The notes: generated by a model from the sequence alone, not told the origin. 57,496 bases of DNA from Bacteroidota bacterium (GCA_947476825.1 CANJRV010000005.1:1-57496), one strand, 5' to 3'. Counted from the first letter of the stretch, positions 43,862 to 53,482 are shown. Numbers and translations are program-made.

Positions 43862-44524
43862 TTAAAGGATGTAAGATGAAATTTCTTCATCGGATAGTTT
43901 GTTTAATTCAGTTTCATAAATTTCCGTTTCAAGGGCTTTCAAATCTAATTTGGATTCATCTATTGGATCTAATGAGGTTAAGTCATTTTCAAATTCAGTT
44001 TGGTGTAAATTTATATAAGAAATTATTTCATTGTCTGAAATTCCAGATAATTCTTTTTCAAAAGAAGGAATAGTTGGCGCATTCAACAATTTGAACCCGA
44101 TAGATAAAAAAAGAACTAGACTAGCTGCAATACTTAATGTTGCTGTCCGCTTGCGATGAAATGTAAACCTACTCATCTCTGGCTTTTCGATATTCGCTGT
44201 TTGTACAATTTCCTTTACCGATTGCTCAAAATACCCAACAGGTATATAATAAGGCATTTTTCGAGGAATGGTATTTAAGAATTCTTCTTCCTTAATTTGA
44301 TCTAGTACCGAAGGCAAAATGGTATTAAAATAATCAGAGGAAACAGAATATGGAATCGAATGTGGTAAAGAGGAAAGAGATTCTTCTATTTTAATTTCTA
44401 ACATAACTTGATTTGGAAAATCATCGAAATAATGATCTGGAATCGTAAAGGTTGCTAAACAATTGTCAGGAAGTGTAACCCCTAACTCATCCAATTCTTT
44501 GACTATGTCATTATTTATATTCAT
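43862..44524 (-). CDS. Probable transmembrane anti-sigma factor
   Basis: A 220-residue single-pass protein. The N-terminal cytoplasmic part (1-120) contains three copies of a P-x(2-6)-Y-F motif (IPDHYFDDFP at 28-37, SVSSDYFNTILP at 60-71, IPVGYFEQS at 94-102), a pattern I recall in Bacteroidota anti-sigma-like proteins. One membrane helix at about 128-147. The periplasmic tail ends with two similar segments, ISDNEIISYIN and LSDEEISSYIL. It lies between the sigma gene (35-base gap) and the Spy-like gene, which is the main support for an anti-sigma role. No zinc-binding HxxxCxxC motif is present, so it is not a ZAS-type anti-sigma factor. Confidence 0.7.
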   Translation of the reverse strand: MNINNDIVKELDELGVTLPDNCLATFTIPDHYFDDFPNQVMLEIKIEESLSSLPHSIPYSVSSDYFNTILPSVLDQIKEEEFLNTIPRKMPYYIPVGYFEQSVKEIVQTANIEKPEMSRFTFHRKRTATLSIAASLVLFLSIGFKLLNAPTIPSFEKELSGISDNEIISYINLHQTEFENDLTSLDPIDESKLDLKALETEIYETELNKLSDEEISSYIL

Positions 44525-44559
44525 TACTCGGCGCTATGACTTTCTTATTTACTATTGGT

Positions 44560-45120
44560 TTAAGCATTCTTGATATATTCTTGTACTTTTTTTGCAGCAT
44601 GATGATAAGATGCTTTCAATGAGCCAACAGAGGTATCTAAAACTGCAGACATTTGCTCGTAAGGCATCTCATCATAATATCTTAGATTGAAGACTGCTTT
44701 CTGTTTATCAGGCAAAGAATTAATTGCAATTTGGAGTTTCCATTCTAGTTTATTGCTATCAAATCCTTTCTCCGCTTTTAAAGTGTTGGCAATCAATGAT
44801 TCATGATCCGAAATGGAGATAGCTCTTCGTTTTTTTATTTGCGCCAAATAAGTAAGACTTTCATTGGTTGCAATTCGATAAAGCCAAGTGTACAAGCTAG
44901 CGTCCTGTCGAAAATTGGCTAAGCTTTTCCATACCTTGACAAACATATTTTGCAATACATCATTGGTATCATCATGATTGACCAACATTCTTCGAATATG
45001 CCAATAGAGCCTTTCTTGATACTTTTTCACTAAAAATGAGAATGCGCGTTCCTTCGTATTCTCATTCTCAAAAAGAGTTAGTATCTCTTGGTCTTCCATC
45101 ATTTCTGTTCCTATTGCCAT
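44560..45120 (-). CDS. ECF-type RNA polymerase sigma factor
   Basis: A 186-residue sigma-70 family protein with regions 2 and 4 only. Region 2 (about 30-100) includes DDTNDVLQNMFVKVWKSL (2.2) and YTWLYRIATNESL (2.4). Region 4 (about 130-184) includes LPDKQKAVFNLRYYDEMPYEQMSAVL and the helix-turn-helix SVGSLKASYHHAAKKV. It recruits RNA polymerase to a stress or envelope regulon and is normally held by the membrane protein encoded next. Met at codons 7 and 8 are alternative starts. It is divergent from the L,D-transpeptidase gene, which could be a target; that is only a guess. Confidence 0.93.
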   Translation of the reverse strand: MAIGTEMMEDQEILTLFENENTKERAFSFLVKKYQERLYWHIRRMLVNHDDTNDVLQNMFVKVWKSLANFRQDASLYTWLYRIATNESLTYLAQIKKRRAISISDHESLIANTLKAEKGFDSNKLEWKLQIAINSLPDKQKAVFNLRYYDEMPYEQMSAVLDTSVGSLKASYHHAAKKVQEYIKNA

Positions 45121-45212
45121 ATGTGCGCTGCTAGACTTTCAGACAAAAGTAAAGTTTAATTCTTTGTCTATAAAAATCTAAACTGGAATCGCCTTGTTAT
45201 TCTAAAAAATTG

Positions 45213-45220
45213 TAGGTTTG
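45213..45220 (+). promoter_or_regulatory. -7 promoter box of the L,D-transpeptidase gene
   Basis: TAGGTTTG with a TTG at 45194-45196 (16-base spacer). Eight bases separate it from the ATG at 45229, so the mRNA is probably leaderless. Confidence 0.5.
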
Positions 45221-45228
45221 CTTTGTCC

Positions 45229-46905
45229 ATGTATTATTCTAAGTTTGATTCATCTGTATTTTTTTCAATAGCCTTTTTGTGTATTCTTGTTGCTTGTAAA
45301 ACAGATGTAGATAAACCAAAAGGCATTGCACAAAAAAAATCTAAACAAACATTATTCTCGAATTCTACTATTGACCTAGAAAATATTAGTGCACTTATTC
45401 GTGAGGAACTCGACACAAATAATAAAAATAAATTGGTAATTTGGGATAATGATTCAGTATCCTGGATACATGATATTGCACAACTATACAGCACCAATTC
45501 TTTGCAACCATTTTGGATTTCTGAAAAGGGATTTAGTGCTGAAGCTGCCAGTTTCATAGAAGCCATTCCTGAATTAGAATTTGATGGTTTAAACCTTCAT
45601 GATTATCATTTGCAGGAACTACAAGCATGCATGAAGAAGACCAATTCATTATCCGATTCTGCCTTGGTCAATATAGAATTTAAACTAAGCAATACTTTTT
45701 TTCAAATTACACATGATATGATTCTAGGTAATCGAATCGGAAAAATAAATTCGAAAGACTGGAAAAATAAAAATGATTCTTTATTTAATTATGGCATCCT
45801 ATTAAAACAAAGTATTGCGAATGGAAACTTTTTTGATGTGTTTCAACGAATGAGACCGCAACAATATTGGTATGCTAAATTCAGACAAGAATATAAACGA
45901 TTAGATAGCTTGAATAAATCCGGCGCTTGGACAACATTCACTCTTTCGAAAGACAGTATAAAAAATGAAACTGAAATTTCTATACCGAATATTATTTCAT
46001 TGAGAAAACGTTTGAATAAAGAAATTGGCATTCCTAAAGACACGAATACCGCCATTTGGAATGAAGATATCATCAATAGCCTTAAAAAATTTCAACACCT
46101 GCATCAACTTAAAGTTACTGGAATTTTAGATTCTACTACCATCAACAAATTGAATATTAGCTTAAAAGACAAACAAATCATTTTGGCAAATAATATGGAG
46201 AAATTGCGTTGGTTAAAGCATGATTTTCCGCAACCCTATATTTGGGTAAATATTCCAAAAATGGAATTGGATTATGTTGATCATGATTCTGTGCAATTCA
46301 ATATGCGTGTGGTGGTCGGTCGTATCAGTCGCCCAACCCCTACCCTAGATGCTCGCTTAGAAAACATTGTATTCAGTCCGCCTTGGGGAGTACCACCAAC
46401 CATCATGAAAGAAGAGGTTATTCCAGGAATAGCTCGCAAAGGATTGAGCTATCTTTCACGACGAGGATTAAAGGCATATGACAGACACGGGCACCAAGTA
46501 AATGCCTCAGCTATTAATGCAAGTAATTTCAATCAATATTCTATTCAGCAAGCACCTGGCTATAGTAGTTCATTGGGTGAGGTTAAATTTAATTTGCCAA
46601 ACCCATGGTCCATTTATTTGCATGATACACCTCATCGTGGCGACTTTGTAAAATCTTTTCGAGCATATAGTTCAGGTTGTATTCGAGTGCATCACCCAAA
46701 AGAATTTGCTGCGTTTTTATTACAAGATACAGCCCGTTATTCTTTATCCAAAATTGACTCTATTTGCAAAACGAGAAAGACAAAATATGTCACCATGCAC
46801 AGAGATGTTCAAGTACATATTGTTTATCTTACGAATGCCATTGATAGTATTGGCAATATCATGTATCTTAAAGACTTATACAGATTGGATAAAAAAATGC
46901 AATAG
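45229..46905 (+). CDS. L,D-transpeptidase lipoprotein (YkuD domain)
   Basis: Makes 3-3 peptidoglycan cross-links or anchors proteins to the wall. 558 residues from the ATG at 45229; a TTG two codons upstream is downstream of the -7 box but less likely. The lipoprotein signal ends LVAC (Cys23). Domain order: scaffold domain (about 60-270), peptidoglycan-binding helices (about 283-325: LKKFQHLHQLKVTG), then the YkuD catalytic domain (about 335-520). His465 in LHDTPH and Cys484 in SSGCIRVH are the active-site His and nucleophile. This is the WcfG/YcbB-like architecture. Divergent from the ECF sigma gene. Confidence 0.9.
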   Translation: MYYSKFDSSVFFSIAFLCILVACKTDVDKPKGIAQKKSKQTLFSNSTIDLENISALIREELDTNNKNKLVIWDNDSVSWIHDIAQLYSTNSLQPFWISEKGFSAEAASFIEAIPELEFDGLNLHDYHLQELQACMKKTNSLSDSALVNIEFKLSNTFFQITHDMILGNRIGKINSKDWKNKNDSLFNYGILLKQSIANGNFFDVFQRMRPQQYWYAKFRQEYKRLDSLNKSGAWTTFTLSKDSIKNETEISIPNIISLRKRLNKEIGIPKDTNTAIWNEDIINSLKKFQHLHQLKVTGILDSTTINKLNISLKDKQIILANNMEKLRWLKHDFPQPYIWVNIPKMELDYVDHDSVQFNMRVVVGRISRPTPTLDARLENIVFSPPWGVPPTIMKEEVIPGIARKGLSYLSRRGLKAYDRHGHQVNASAINASNFNQYSIQQAPGYSSSLGEVKFNLPNPWSIYLHDTPHRGDFVKSFRAYSSGCIRVHHPKEFAAFLLQDTARYSLSKIDSICKTRKTKYVTMHRDVQVHIVYLTNAIDSIGNIMYLKDLYRLDKKMQ

Positions 46906-46972
46906 CTTTTACACAAACTATTTTGATTTGAAATAAAAACGAAATACTATTACATGTAATAAAACGTAATTC

Positions 46973-47917
46973 ATGTCCATCAAAAATATTGCGACTAATT
47001 CTGTTGTATTTAATTCTTTTTCAAAAGTACTTTCCAATTATTACCATAATCAGTATGGCGGTATAATATTGGCTTATCATGAAATCGCTATTGAACGTTT
47101 CAAAGAACATCTAGCATTATTTCGCAAGCATGAGATTGTGTCTTTATCTGAAATGGTAAACCGAAAAAAAAAGAAATTGAGTACGAAGTATTTGATTACC
47201 ATAACTGTAGATGATTGCTATCTAAATACCTTACCTGCTCTTTGCGACTATTGTTCTGCAACCCAAATCCCTATTACCTTTTTTGTACCAACAGATTTTA
47301 TTGATGGGAAAGCTTTACCTCCTTTTATTTTTAATAACATCAAGAAATTGTCCAAAGGAAGAAAAATAGACATAAATAATCAGTTATATGATTTTTCAGA
47401 TGAGCAATCATGTAATACTTTTTTTAATTCTTTGCACGACTTAATGTATTATCAATCTGAGAACGAATACAATCCAATTTGGTTGCAGATCATGCACCAA
47501 TTAGTAGAACAAGGCGTTTGTCAACTAGCTGATTTCAAGGTACACAATCCCCCAGTGAATTGGGATTTTATTGCAGAAAAAAGTAAAAATGAATTGCTTA
47601 GTTTTCAAAGTCATACCGTAACGCATCAAGCTGCTGCAGGTCTTTCGGCTGCTCAATTTGAAATGGAATGCAAACAAAGTAAACAAAAAATAGAATCCAT
47701 CACGAATAAAGAAGTTACGCATTTTTGTTATCCTTATGGCGGTTTAAAAAATATTGGTAATACTGCACCAGCCATCGTACAGAAGATGTATGACAGTGCG
47801 GTAACTATGGTAAGAGGCAGAATACAAGCACAACAAAATGACTATTTATTACCTAGGATTCCTTTATATGATTTGGACACCAAACAAAGAACCATTTTAA
47901 AAACTATTATTAAATAA
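46973..47917 (+). CDS. Polysaccharide deacetylase (NodB-type) family protein
   Basis: A 314-residue protein with the NodB deacetylase layout. ILAYHEI begins the domain; TITVDDCY carries the catalytic/metal Asp pair (D80, D81); SHTVTH gives the metal histidines H214 and H218; the late motif is CYPYGG. A roughly 90-residue insert separates the first two motifs. No signal peptide is evident, so it probably acts in the cytoplasm or by another route. The GNAT gene starts four bases after its stop, so the two form an operon. Family members remove acetyl groups from surface sugars; the actual substrate is unknown. Confidence 0.85.
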   Translation: MSIKNIATNSVVFNSFSKVLSNYYHNQYGGIILAYHEIAIERFKEHLALFRKHEIVSLSEMVNRKKKKLSTKYLITITVDDCYLNTLPALCDYCSATQIPITFFVPTDFIDGKALPPFIFNNIKKLSKGRKIDINNQLYDFSDEQSCNTFFNSLHDLMYYQSENEYNPIWLQIMHQLVEQGVCQLADFKVHNPPVNWDFIAEKSKNELLSFQSHTVTHQAAAGLSAAQFEMECKQSKQKIESITNKEVTHFCYPYGGLKNIGNTAPAIVQKMYDSAVTMVRGRIQAQQNDYLLPRIPLYDLDTKQRTILKTIIK

Positions 47918-47921
47918 TCCT

Positions 47922-48947
47922 ATGGACAATGCTTCTTGGCAACTTAAGCTTTTTTCTGAATTACCCATCGATGATTTAATTGCCTTCAATAATGCGATGT
48001 ACCCGCATAAACCAAAATACGATGCGGAGAGTTTGAAGTGGAGATTTAGAATTGGTTTTGATCAAAAAATTGAACCTATCTATTTATTGATGGATGGAAA
48101 AATAGTCGGTCAGGCTGGATTAATCCCTAATCAGATTGTAATGAATGATTCGAATCAAATTGTGATTTGGTTTAATAAATTTATTGTGTCCAATCAATTG
48201 CAAGGGCAAGGTTTTGGTAAAATATTGACACAACGTTGGATGGAATTAACGAATATCCACATAACGAATTGCAATGATCAATCCATGCAAGTTTTCAAAA
48301 AATATGGTTGGGAAGAAGAGTTTAGTTCTGCTCGTTTTGCAAGACCTATTCATTTAAAAAACGTAGCAAAAACAAAAGATTGGAAGGGGTTAAAATTATC
48401 CTTAGCAAGTATTGCAACACCTTTTTATCAAATCATGCTACATGGCTATTGTTTATTTTCAAAGCAATTACAGATTCAATCGCTGAGCGAAAATACGGCA
48501 CAATCCTTACTTCCTTATTTCAAACAAATTTCGAATAATTATTTGGTAAAAGATGAACAGTGGATAAAATGGCGATTACTTTCTGGGCCTCTTGCGAAAG
48601 AGTATTACATTATCCGTTACCATGACGCCGCCATTATTTTTAGACATTTTGAATACCATACATCTAAAAGAATTCATATTGTTTATCATACCCTTTGCTC
48701 GTCTGAACAGGAAAATAAAATTTTGTTGAAATCGCTGCTGCAATTTGCATTAAAAAACAAAGTGGAATTAATCTGGGCTTTTACCAATATACCTCATTTA
48801 AAAAATAGCTATCGGCATATCCTTTCCAATACAATCTCAACACGTTTTGCTTTTCATACACAAGACCCTGAAACAATGTCTATGTTTCACACAAATCCAA
48901 TTCCCTTGCAGTCTGTAGATTCTGATTATGACTCTATGTATGTTTAA
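47922..48947 (+). CDS. GNAT-fold acyltransferase-like protein
   Basis: A 341-residue protein. The N-terminal half (about 1-150) has an acetyltransferase pattern: LLMDGKIVGQAGLIPNQIV, then the acetyl-CoA loop NQLQGQGFGKILTQRWMEL (Q-x-x-G-x-G/A type), then MQVFKKYGW. The C-terminal half (about 165-335) resembles a second, degenerate GNAT domain, as in proteins that attach groups to cell-wall or surface sugars. Four bases after the deacetylase gene; its end overlaps the end of the convergent membrane-protein gene by 14 bases. Together with the deacetylase it suggests acetylation and deacetylation of a surface glycan, but this is inference. Confidence 0.75.
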   Translation: MDNASWQLKLFSELPIDDLIAFNNAMYPHKPKYDAESLKWRFRIGFDQKIEPIYLLMDGKIVGQAGLIPNQIVMNDSNQIVIWFNKFIVSNQLQGQGFGKILTQRWMELTNIHITNCNDQSMQVFKKYGWEEEFSSARFARPIHLKNVAKTKDWKGLKLSLASIATPFYQIMLHGYCLFSKQLQIQSLSENTAQSLLPYFKQISNNYLVKDEQWIKWRLLSGPLAKEYYIIRYHDAAIIFRHFEYHTSKRIHIVYHTLCSSEQENKILLKSLLQFALKNKVELIWAFTNIPHLKNSYRHILSNTISTRFAFHTQDPETMSMFHTNPIPLQSVDSDYDSMYV

Positions 48948-50223
48948 TTCTTTTTCCAATTGTAGCAATTGAAAGAATAAGTTTATCAAAAATTGGGACT
49001 TCGCTTAATCCAACTAATGCAGGTAATAGCAAGGCTGTAAATTCACTTTTATATCTAACTAATGCGCCACAATTTGGTATTGTATATCCTATGAAAAGAT
49101 ATACAGAGAAAGAAAAAAAGAATAAAAAATAAAAAAATACGGCATGTGATTTTTTAAACTGAACATGCAATCCCAACATGACAATGAGAAATAAAACAAG
49201 ATAGGTATCAACAGAAGCTAAAATATATTTGATTGGATTGCCCCACTTAAAAATGGGTTGCAGCAAAATATGATTCAATGCACTTGGAAAGTTCTTGTAA
49301 AAACTCTGCATATTATTTTCTAATGCTGGCGTATTTATATCGGAATAGCCTTTTAATAAAAAAAAACCTTCTTGTTTATGAATGATAATTTGCAATAAAT
49401 CTATATGATTATTTGTAATCCATTTCGTCGCAAACATCAAACTCAGCAGGCATAAATAAGAAAACAAGAAGGTAATAAATTTCTTGACGGGTTTAAAATA
49501 CGAAATGATTATCCATATGAATAATGGTGGCAACAAGCATAGTAAATAAAAATAACGTGACATCAATAAGAAAAATAAAGAACAGAAAAAAAACAAGAGC
49601 GTAGAAAGTTTTCTATTCTGTAAACATGCGTTCGTAAAATAAACAATACAACCAATTGCAGACAATACCCATCCATCTTTATGAATTCCACTACACCAAA
49701 ACAATACAGAAGGAATCAAAAAAATGGTAATGAAAAAGAGTATTTTTTTTTGCGGTTGAATGCCATAGCAAGTTTTATACAATAATAATTGCCCAAAAAA
49801 ATAAATGACATTAAAAAAAATCACATTGACAAAAGGATTCCCCATTGAAAAAATATCCGACAAAACCATAAACTTTGTATGCACCGAATTGCCTAAATCA
49901 CTCCAATACACAGAATCTATTGAAGAAAATATATTCAAATGATGTGCGATGTCACCCCAATTAAATAAGAATTCTTTCCAAAATAAACTTGGTTGGGTCG
50001 ACAACTTACTTAAATCTTCCAGAGCCTGTAAATGATAAAAACGAATGTCATTAGAAACATATTCGCGCTCATGAATGTAGAGATTCAAACAACCTGCAAT
50101 TACTTTTAGAATAAAAATGCCAATAATGATGTAAATAGAAAATCCAGTGTTTTTTTCTGTTTTATAAACATAAAAAAAACTACTAAATAAAAGTAGATAA
50201 ATACAAAATAGAAATACTTGCAA
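48934..50223 (-). CDS. Polytopic membrane protein, possibly envelope-glycan related, hypothetical
   Basis: A 429-residue protein with about ten hydrophobic segments and one larger loop (about 50-125, with WGDIAHHLNIF and FWKEF). The segments alternate with short basic loops. No family motif is certain; the layout is like Wzy/O-antigen polymerases or GT39-type membrane glycosyltransferases, but I see no diagnostic residues. It overlaps the GNAT gene tail to tail by 14 bases and lies 45 bases downstream of an L,D-transpeptidase gene on the same strand, so it may be co-transcribed with it. Role unknown. Confidence 0.75.
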   Translation of the reverse strand: MQVFLFCIYLLLFSSFFYVYKTEKNTGFSIYIIIGIFILKVIAGCLNLYIHEREYVSNDIRFYHLQALEDLSKLSTQPSLFWKEFLFNWGDIAHHLNIFSSIDSVYWSDLGNSVHTKFMVLSDIFSMGNPFVNVIFFNVIYFFGQLLLYKTCYGIQPQKKILFFITIFLIPSVLFWCSGIHKDGWVLSAIGCIVYFTNACLQNRKLSTLLFFFCSLFFLLMSRYFYLLCLLPPLFIWIIISYFKPVKKFITFLFSYLCLLSLMFATKWITNNHIDLLQIIIHKQEGFFLLKGYSDINTPALENNMQSFYKNFPSALNHILLQPIFKWGNPIKYILASVDTYLVLFLIVMLGLHVQFKKSHAVFFYFLFFFSFSVYLFIGYTIPNCGALVRYKSEFTALLLPALVGLSEVPIFDKLILSIATIGKRIKHT

Positions 50224-50268
50224 GTTGTAAATATAATAGACCGAGATAGAAAATAAGAATAGTAACTT

Positions 50269-51279
50269 CTATTTTACTTGAACTGTATCGGAAATAAAAG
50301 TATGGTTACTTTGTTCTTTCATAAAAATATAAGTGGTCACTTTCTTTTCTGTAATTGGCAAAACTGATTGATCACTATTTACTATTACAGAATTAGAAGA
50401 TACTTTATTAGAAACTATTCTATTGTTCTTTGTTTGAGCAAGTTTGGAGTCAGTCGATTTACAATCCTCCTCTTGCATGTCATTGTCCAATCGTGCATAT
50501 TTTCGATTAGCTGGTAAATTAATATCCATTTGATCTGCTTCTTCAGGTAAGTTCTTGACTTTTTTTGTTAGCCAATAAGAGGAATGAATATACGTTTCAG
50601 CAGAAAAATAAATAAAAAGACATTGACCATCTTTAATTTTATCAATAACTTTTGGCGCGATATCTACTGGCAAAGCGGGGCAACCATGACTTCGCCCTAT
50701 TCTTTGATTGGCTCTTGCAAATTCTTCACAGACATAATTCGCACCATGTATTACAATTGCCCTGTCATAAGCATTCGAATTAAACATGCCGTCCACACCA
50801 TTTAGCTTTAAGGAATAGCCATTATTCCCTTCATACGTTTCCCCAGTTGTGTAGAAGCCTAAACTACTTTGGTGAGAATTTTCAATATTCGAAAAGTTGT
50901 TTGCAAACTCTTCTCCAGTGCCCATTCCGTGCGCTACCAATGTATTAAAAAGTACTTTCTTTTTCGCCATATCAATTACCCAAAGTCTTTTCTCATTACT
51001 AGATTGGGTGAAATCACAAACAGTTAATAATGAATTTGAATTTATTTTGCCTGCTTCTATCAAATTCAAATAACCATAATAGGCAAACATGAATGGCTCA
51101 AATCGCAACTTATTCATCTTACTAAAAGAAATATTATCATACATATAACGAATAAATTTCATCGTTTTTGTATCGATACGATTCGCTGATTCACTTTCTA
51201 TTCCTATAGCAAAAACTTTGTTCTGATAAGAACAAAGTAGTGCAATGGCTAAAAATAATATTGTGAATAGTTTCTTCAA
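50269..51279 (-). CDS. Murein L,D-transpeptidase catalytic domain family protein (YkuD_2 type)
   Basis: A 336-residue exported protein. The signal peptide is residues about 1-24 (LFLAIALLCSYQNKVFA). The catalytic domain is at about 85-230: LLTVCDFTQSSNEKRLWVID, VAHGMGTGEEFANNFS, IVIHGANYV and the active-site SHGCPAL (Ser197 to Cys200, Cys nucleophile). The C-terminal 110 residues are Asp/Ser/Lys-rich and unlike the family. It is a second L,D-transpeptidase-type enzyme within 6 kb of the lipoprotein one, but from the YkuD_2 branch. The gene precedes the polytopic membrane-protein gene. Confidence 0.88.
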   Translation of the reverse strand: MKKLFTILFLAIALLCSYQNKVFAIGIESESANRIDTKTMKFIRYMYDNISFSKMNKLRFEPFMFAYYGYLNLIEAGKINSNSLLTVCDFTQSSNEKRLWVIDMAKKKVLFNTLVAHGMGTGEEFANNFSNIENSHQSSLGFYTTGETYEGNNGYSLKLNGVDGMFNSNAYDRAIVIHGANYVCEEFARANQRIGRSHGCPALPVDIAPKVIDKIKDGQCLFIYFSAETYIHSSYWLTKKVKNLPEEADQMDINLPANRKYARLDNDMQEEDCKSTDSKLAQTKNNRIVSNKVSSNSVIVNSDQSVLPITEKKVTTYIFMKEQSNHTFISDTVQVK

Positions 51280-51455
51280 ATTCTTTTTATAATTTAATTA
51301 TGTTTATTGCAAGCAGGTAAAAATAATAAAAATCAAGAATAAACAAGTTATTAAATTCCTTTTTACAGAAATGAACAAAACGTTTTTCAATCAAAAAAGA
51401 TAAAAGCTGAGCATTTTTGATATGAATTAATACGAGGAAAAAGGTATTCCGTGTT

Positions 51456-52412
51456 TTACTTTCTTGCCACTGAGCGTTTCGCTGCTGCTACTATTGCTTC
51501 AGAGGTTAATCCATATTTCTGTAACAAATCAAGAGGTTTCCCGCTTTCACCAAAACTATCCTTAACCGCTATAAACTCGTGTGGACAAGGCATGTGCTGT
51601 GCAGCGATTTGGCTAACACTATCTCCTAATCCACCATTTTGTTGGTGTTCTTCGGCAGTCACTATACATTTTGTTTTAGATATAGATTTCAAAATGGCAT
51701 CCTGATCTATTGGCTTAATCGTGTGAATATTAATTAGGTCGCAGGTGATTCCCATTTGCTCCAATTGTTCAACCGCTTTCATGGCTTCCCACACCATATG
51801 CCCGCAGGCGAAGATGCTCACATCATTTCCTTCGTGTATAATTTGCGCTTTCCCAATTTCAAAGGGCACATCTAATGGCGTAAAATTTGGCCATTTTGGT
51901 CTGCCGAATCGCAAATATACTGGACCATCATAAGAAGCTATAGCCATTGTAGCGGCCTTGGTTTGGTTAAAATCACATGGCACAATAACTGTCATACCAG
52001 GTAACATTTTCATCATCCCAATATCTTCTAACACTTGATGCGTGGCGCCATCTTCACCCAAAGTAAGTCCAGCATGAGAGGCACAAATTTTTACATTTTT
52101 ACCACTGTAGGCAACACTTTGGCGTATTTGATCATACACACGGGAAGTAGAAAAATTAGCAAAAGTAGTTGTGTATGGGATCTTTCCACCAATGGTCATT
52201 CCAGCTGCAATGCCTATCATATTTGCTTCCGCAATGCCGCATTGAACAAATCGTTCAGGGAAATCTTTCATGAATGCATTTAACTTAAGAGACCCTGCTA
52301 AATCTGCAGTTAAGGCAACCACATTCGGGTTTTGTTTTGCAATTTCATAAATACCTTCGCCAAAACCAGCTCTGGTTTCTTTTTCATTTTGAACAGGGAA
52401 ATCTATTAGCAT
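51456..52412 (-). CDS. Transketolase, C-terminal subunit (split form)
   Basis: A 318-residue protein equal to the pyrimidine-binding and C-terminal domains of transketolase. It begins EKETRAGFGEGIYEIAKQNP. GIAEANMIGIAAGM carries the Glu that activates thiamine diphosphate, and GATHQVLEDIGMMK and LRFGRP follow. The C-terminal domain carries VTAEEHQQNGGLG. The thiamine-pyrophosphate-binding N-terminal half is not adjacent: upstream are obgE and adk, downstream an L,D-transpeptidase gene. It must pair with a subunit encoded elsewhere. It follows obgE by 56 bases on the same strand and may be read from the adk promoter. Confidence 0.9.
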   Translation of the reverse strand: MLIDFPVQNEKETRAGFGEGIYEIAKQNPNVVALTADLAGSLKLNAFMKDFPERFVQCGIAEANMIGIAAGMTIGGKIPYTTTFANFSTSRVYDQIRQSVAYSGKNVKICASHAGLTLGEDGATHQVLEDIGMMKMLPGMTVIVPCDFNQTKAATMAIASYDGPVYLRFGRPKWPNFTPLDVPFEIGKAQIIHEGNDVSIFACGHMVWEAMKAVEQLEQMGITCDLINIHTIKPIDQDAILKSISKTKCIVTAEEHQQNGGLGDSVSQIAAQHMPCPHEFIAVKDSFGESGKPLDLLQKYGLTSEAIVAAAKRSVARK

Positions 52413-52468
52413 GGCGCAAATGTAAAAAACAATACAGGAAATATAAAGATAGTTTTATGCACAAAAAA

Positions 52469-53482
52469 TTATTCTATTTCTAAATCCTTGATGAGCAAAT
52501 GCCACAGTTTATCTTTTAGTTCGCTGATACCAATATTACTCAAAGAGGATATAAAATGAATGGGTACATGAGACGGAAATTCTCGTACAATTTCTTGTTT
52601 CAATTCTTCGTCTAACATATCGCACTTACTAATAGTCACTAGCATTTCTTTATCTAATAAATCTGGATTATATTTTTCCAATTCATTCATCAGAATATCG
52701 TATTCTTCTCTATGATTTTTACTATCCGCTGGAATCAAAATCATAAGAACTGGATTTCTTTCAATATGCCGCAAAAAGCGATGTCCAAGGCCTTTACCAT
52801 CTGAAGCTCCTTCAATAATGCCTGGCAAATCAGCCACACAAAAAGATTTTCCACCTTTATATTCTACGATTCCTAAATTGGGAGAAATGGTAGTAAATGC
52901 GTAATCTGCTATTTTGGGTTTAGCCGCACTAATAACGGATAACAAAGTAGATTTTCCAGCATTCGGAAATCCTACTAAACCTACATCTGCTAATATTTTG
53001 AGTTCAACTATTTTCCATTCTTCAATACCAGGTTCACCGGGTTGTGCGTAATCTGGCGCTTGATTAGTAGAAGTTGCAAAATTACCATTGCCATTTCCTA
53101 AGCCGCCTCTTCCGCCTTTCACCCAAATTACTTCTTGTCCATGTTCTAAAATTTCTGCTTCCACTTCGCCGGTTAATTCATTTTTACCGACGGTACCCAA
53201 TGGCACTTCAATGTAAATATCCTTTCCAAAACTTCCGCTTGAATTATTTTTACTTCCACGCTTGCCATCTTCTGCCAACAAATTTTTGTGGTAGCGAAGA
53301 TGAAGTAATGTCCACATATTTTTATTGCCACGCAAAATAATATGTCCCCCACGACCGCCATCACCGCCGTCAGGGCCACCATTTGGTCTGAATTTTTCTC
53401 TTAAAAAATGGCTTGCACCAGCACCACCTTTACCCGATTTACAAAATATGCGGATGTAGTCAATAAAATTATCTGATTGCAT
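52469..53482 (-). CDS. obgE: GTPase Obg/CgtA
   Basis: Essential GTPase of 50S ribosome assembly and stress signalling. The 337 residues comprise the glycine-rich OBG fold (about 1-160: [22 protein letters not shown], then [10 protein letters not shown]) and the G domain: G1 GFPNAGKST at 171-179, switch FTTISPN, G3 [10 protein letters not shown], and the later ISKCD (NKxD-type, here with Ser for Asn). The C-terminal OCT domain of longer homologues is missing, as is usual in this phylum. It follows adk by 29 bases in the same operon. Confidence 0.95.
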   Translation of the reverse strand: MQSDNFIDYIRIFCKSGKGGAGASHFLREKFRPNGGPDGGDGGRGGHIILRGNKNMWTLLHLRYHKNLLAEDGKRGSKNNSSGSFGKDIYIEVPLGTVGKNELTGEVEAEILEHGQEVIWVKGGRGGLGNGNGNFATSTNQAPDYAQPGEPGIEEWKIVELKILADVGLVGFPNAGKSTLLSVISAAKPKIADYAFTTISPNLGIVEYKGGKSFCVADLPGIIEGASDGKGLGHRFLRHIERNPVLMILIPADSKNHREEYDILMNELEKYNPDLLDKEMLVTISKCDMLDEELKQEIVREFPSHVPIHFISSLSNIGISELKDKLWHLLIKDLEIE

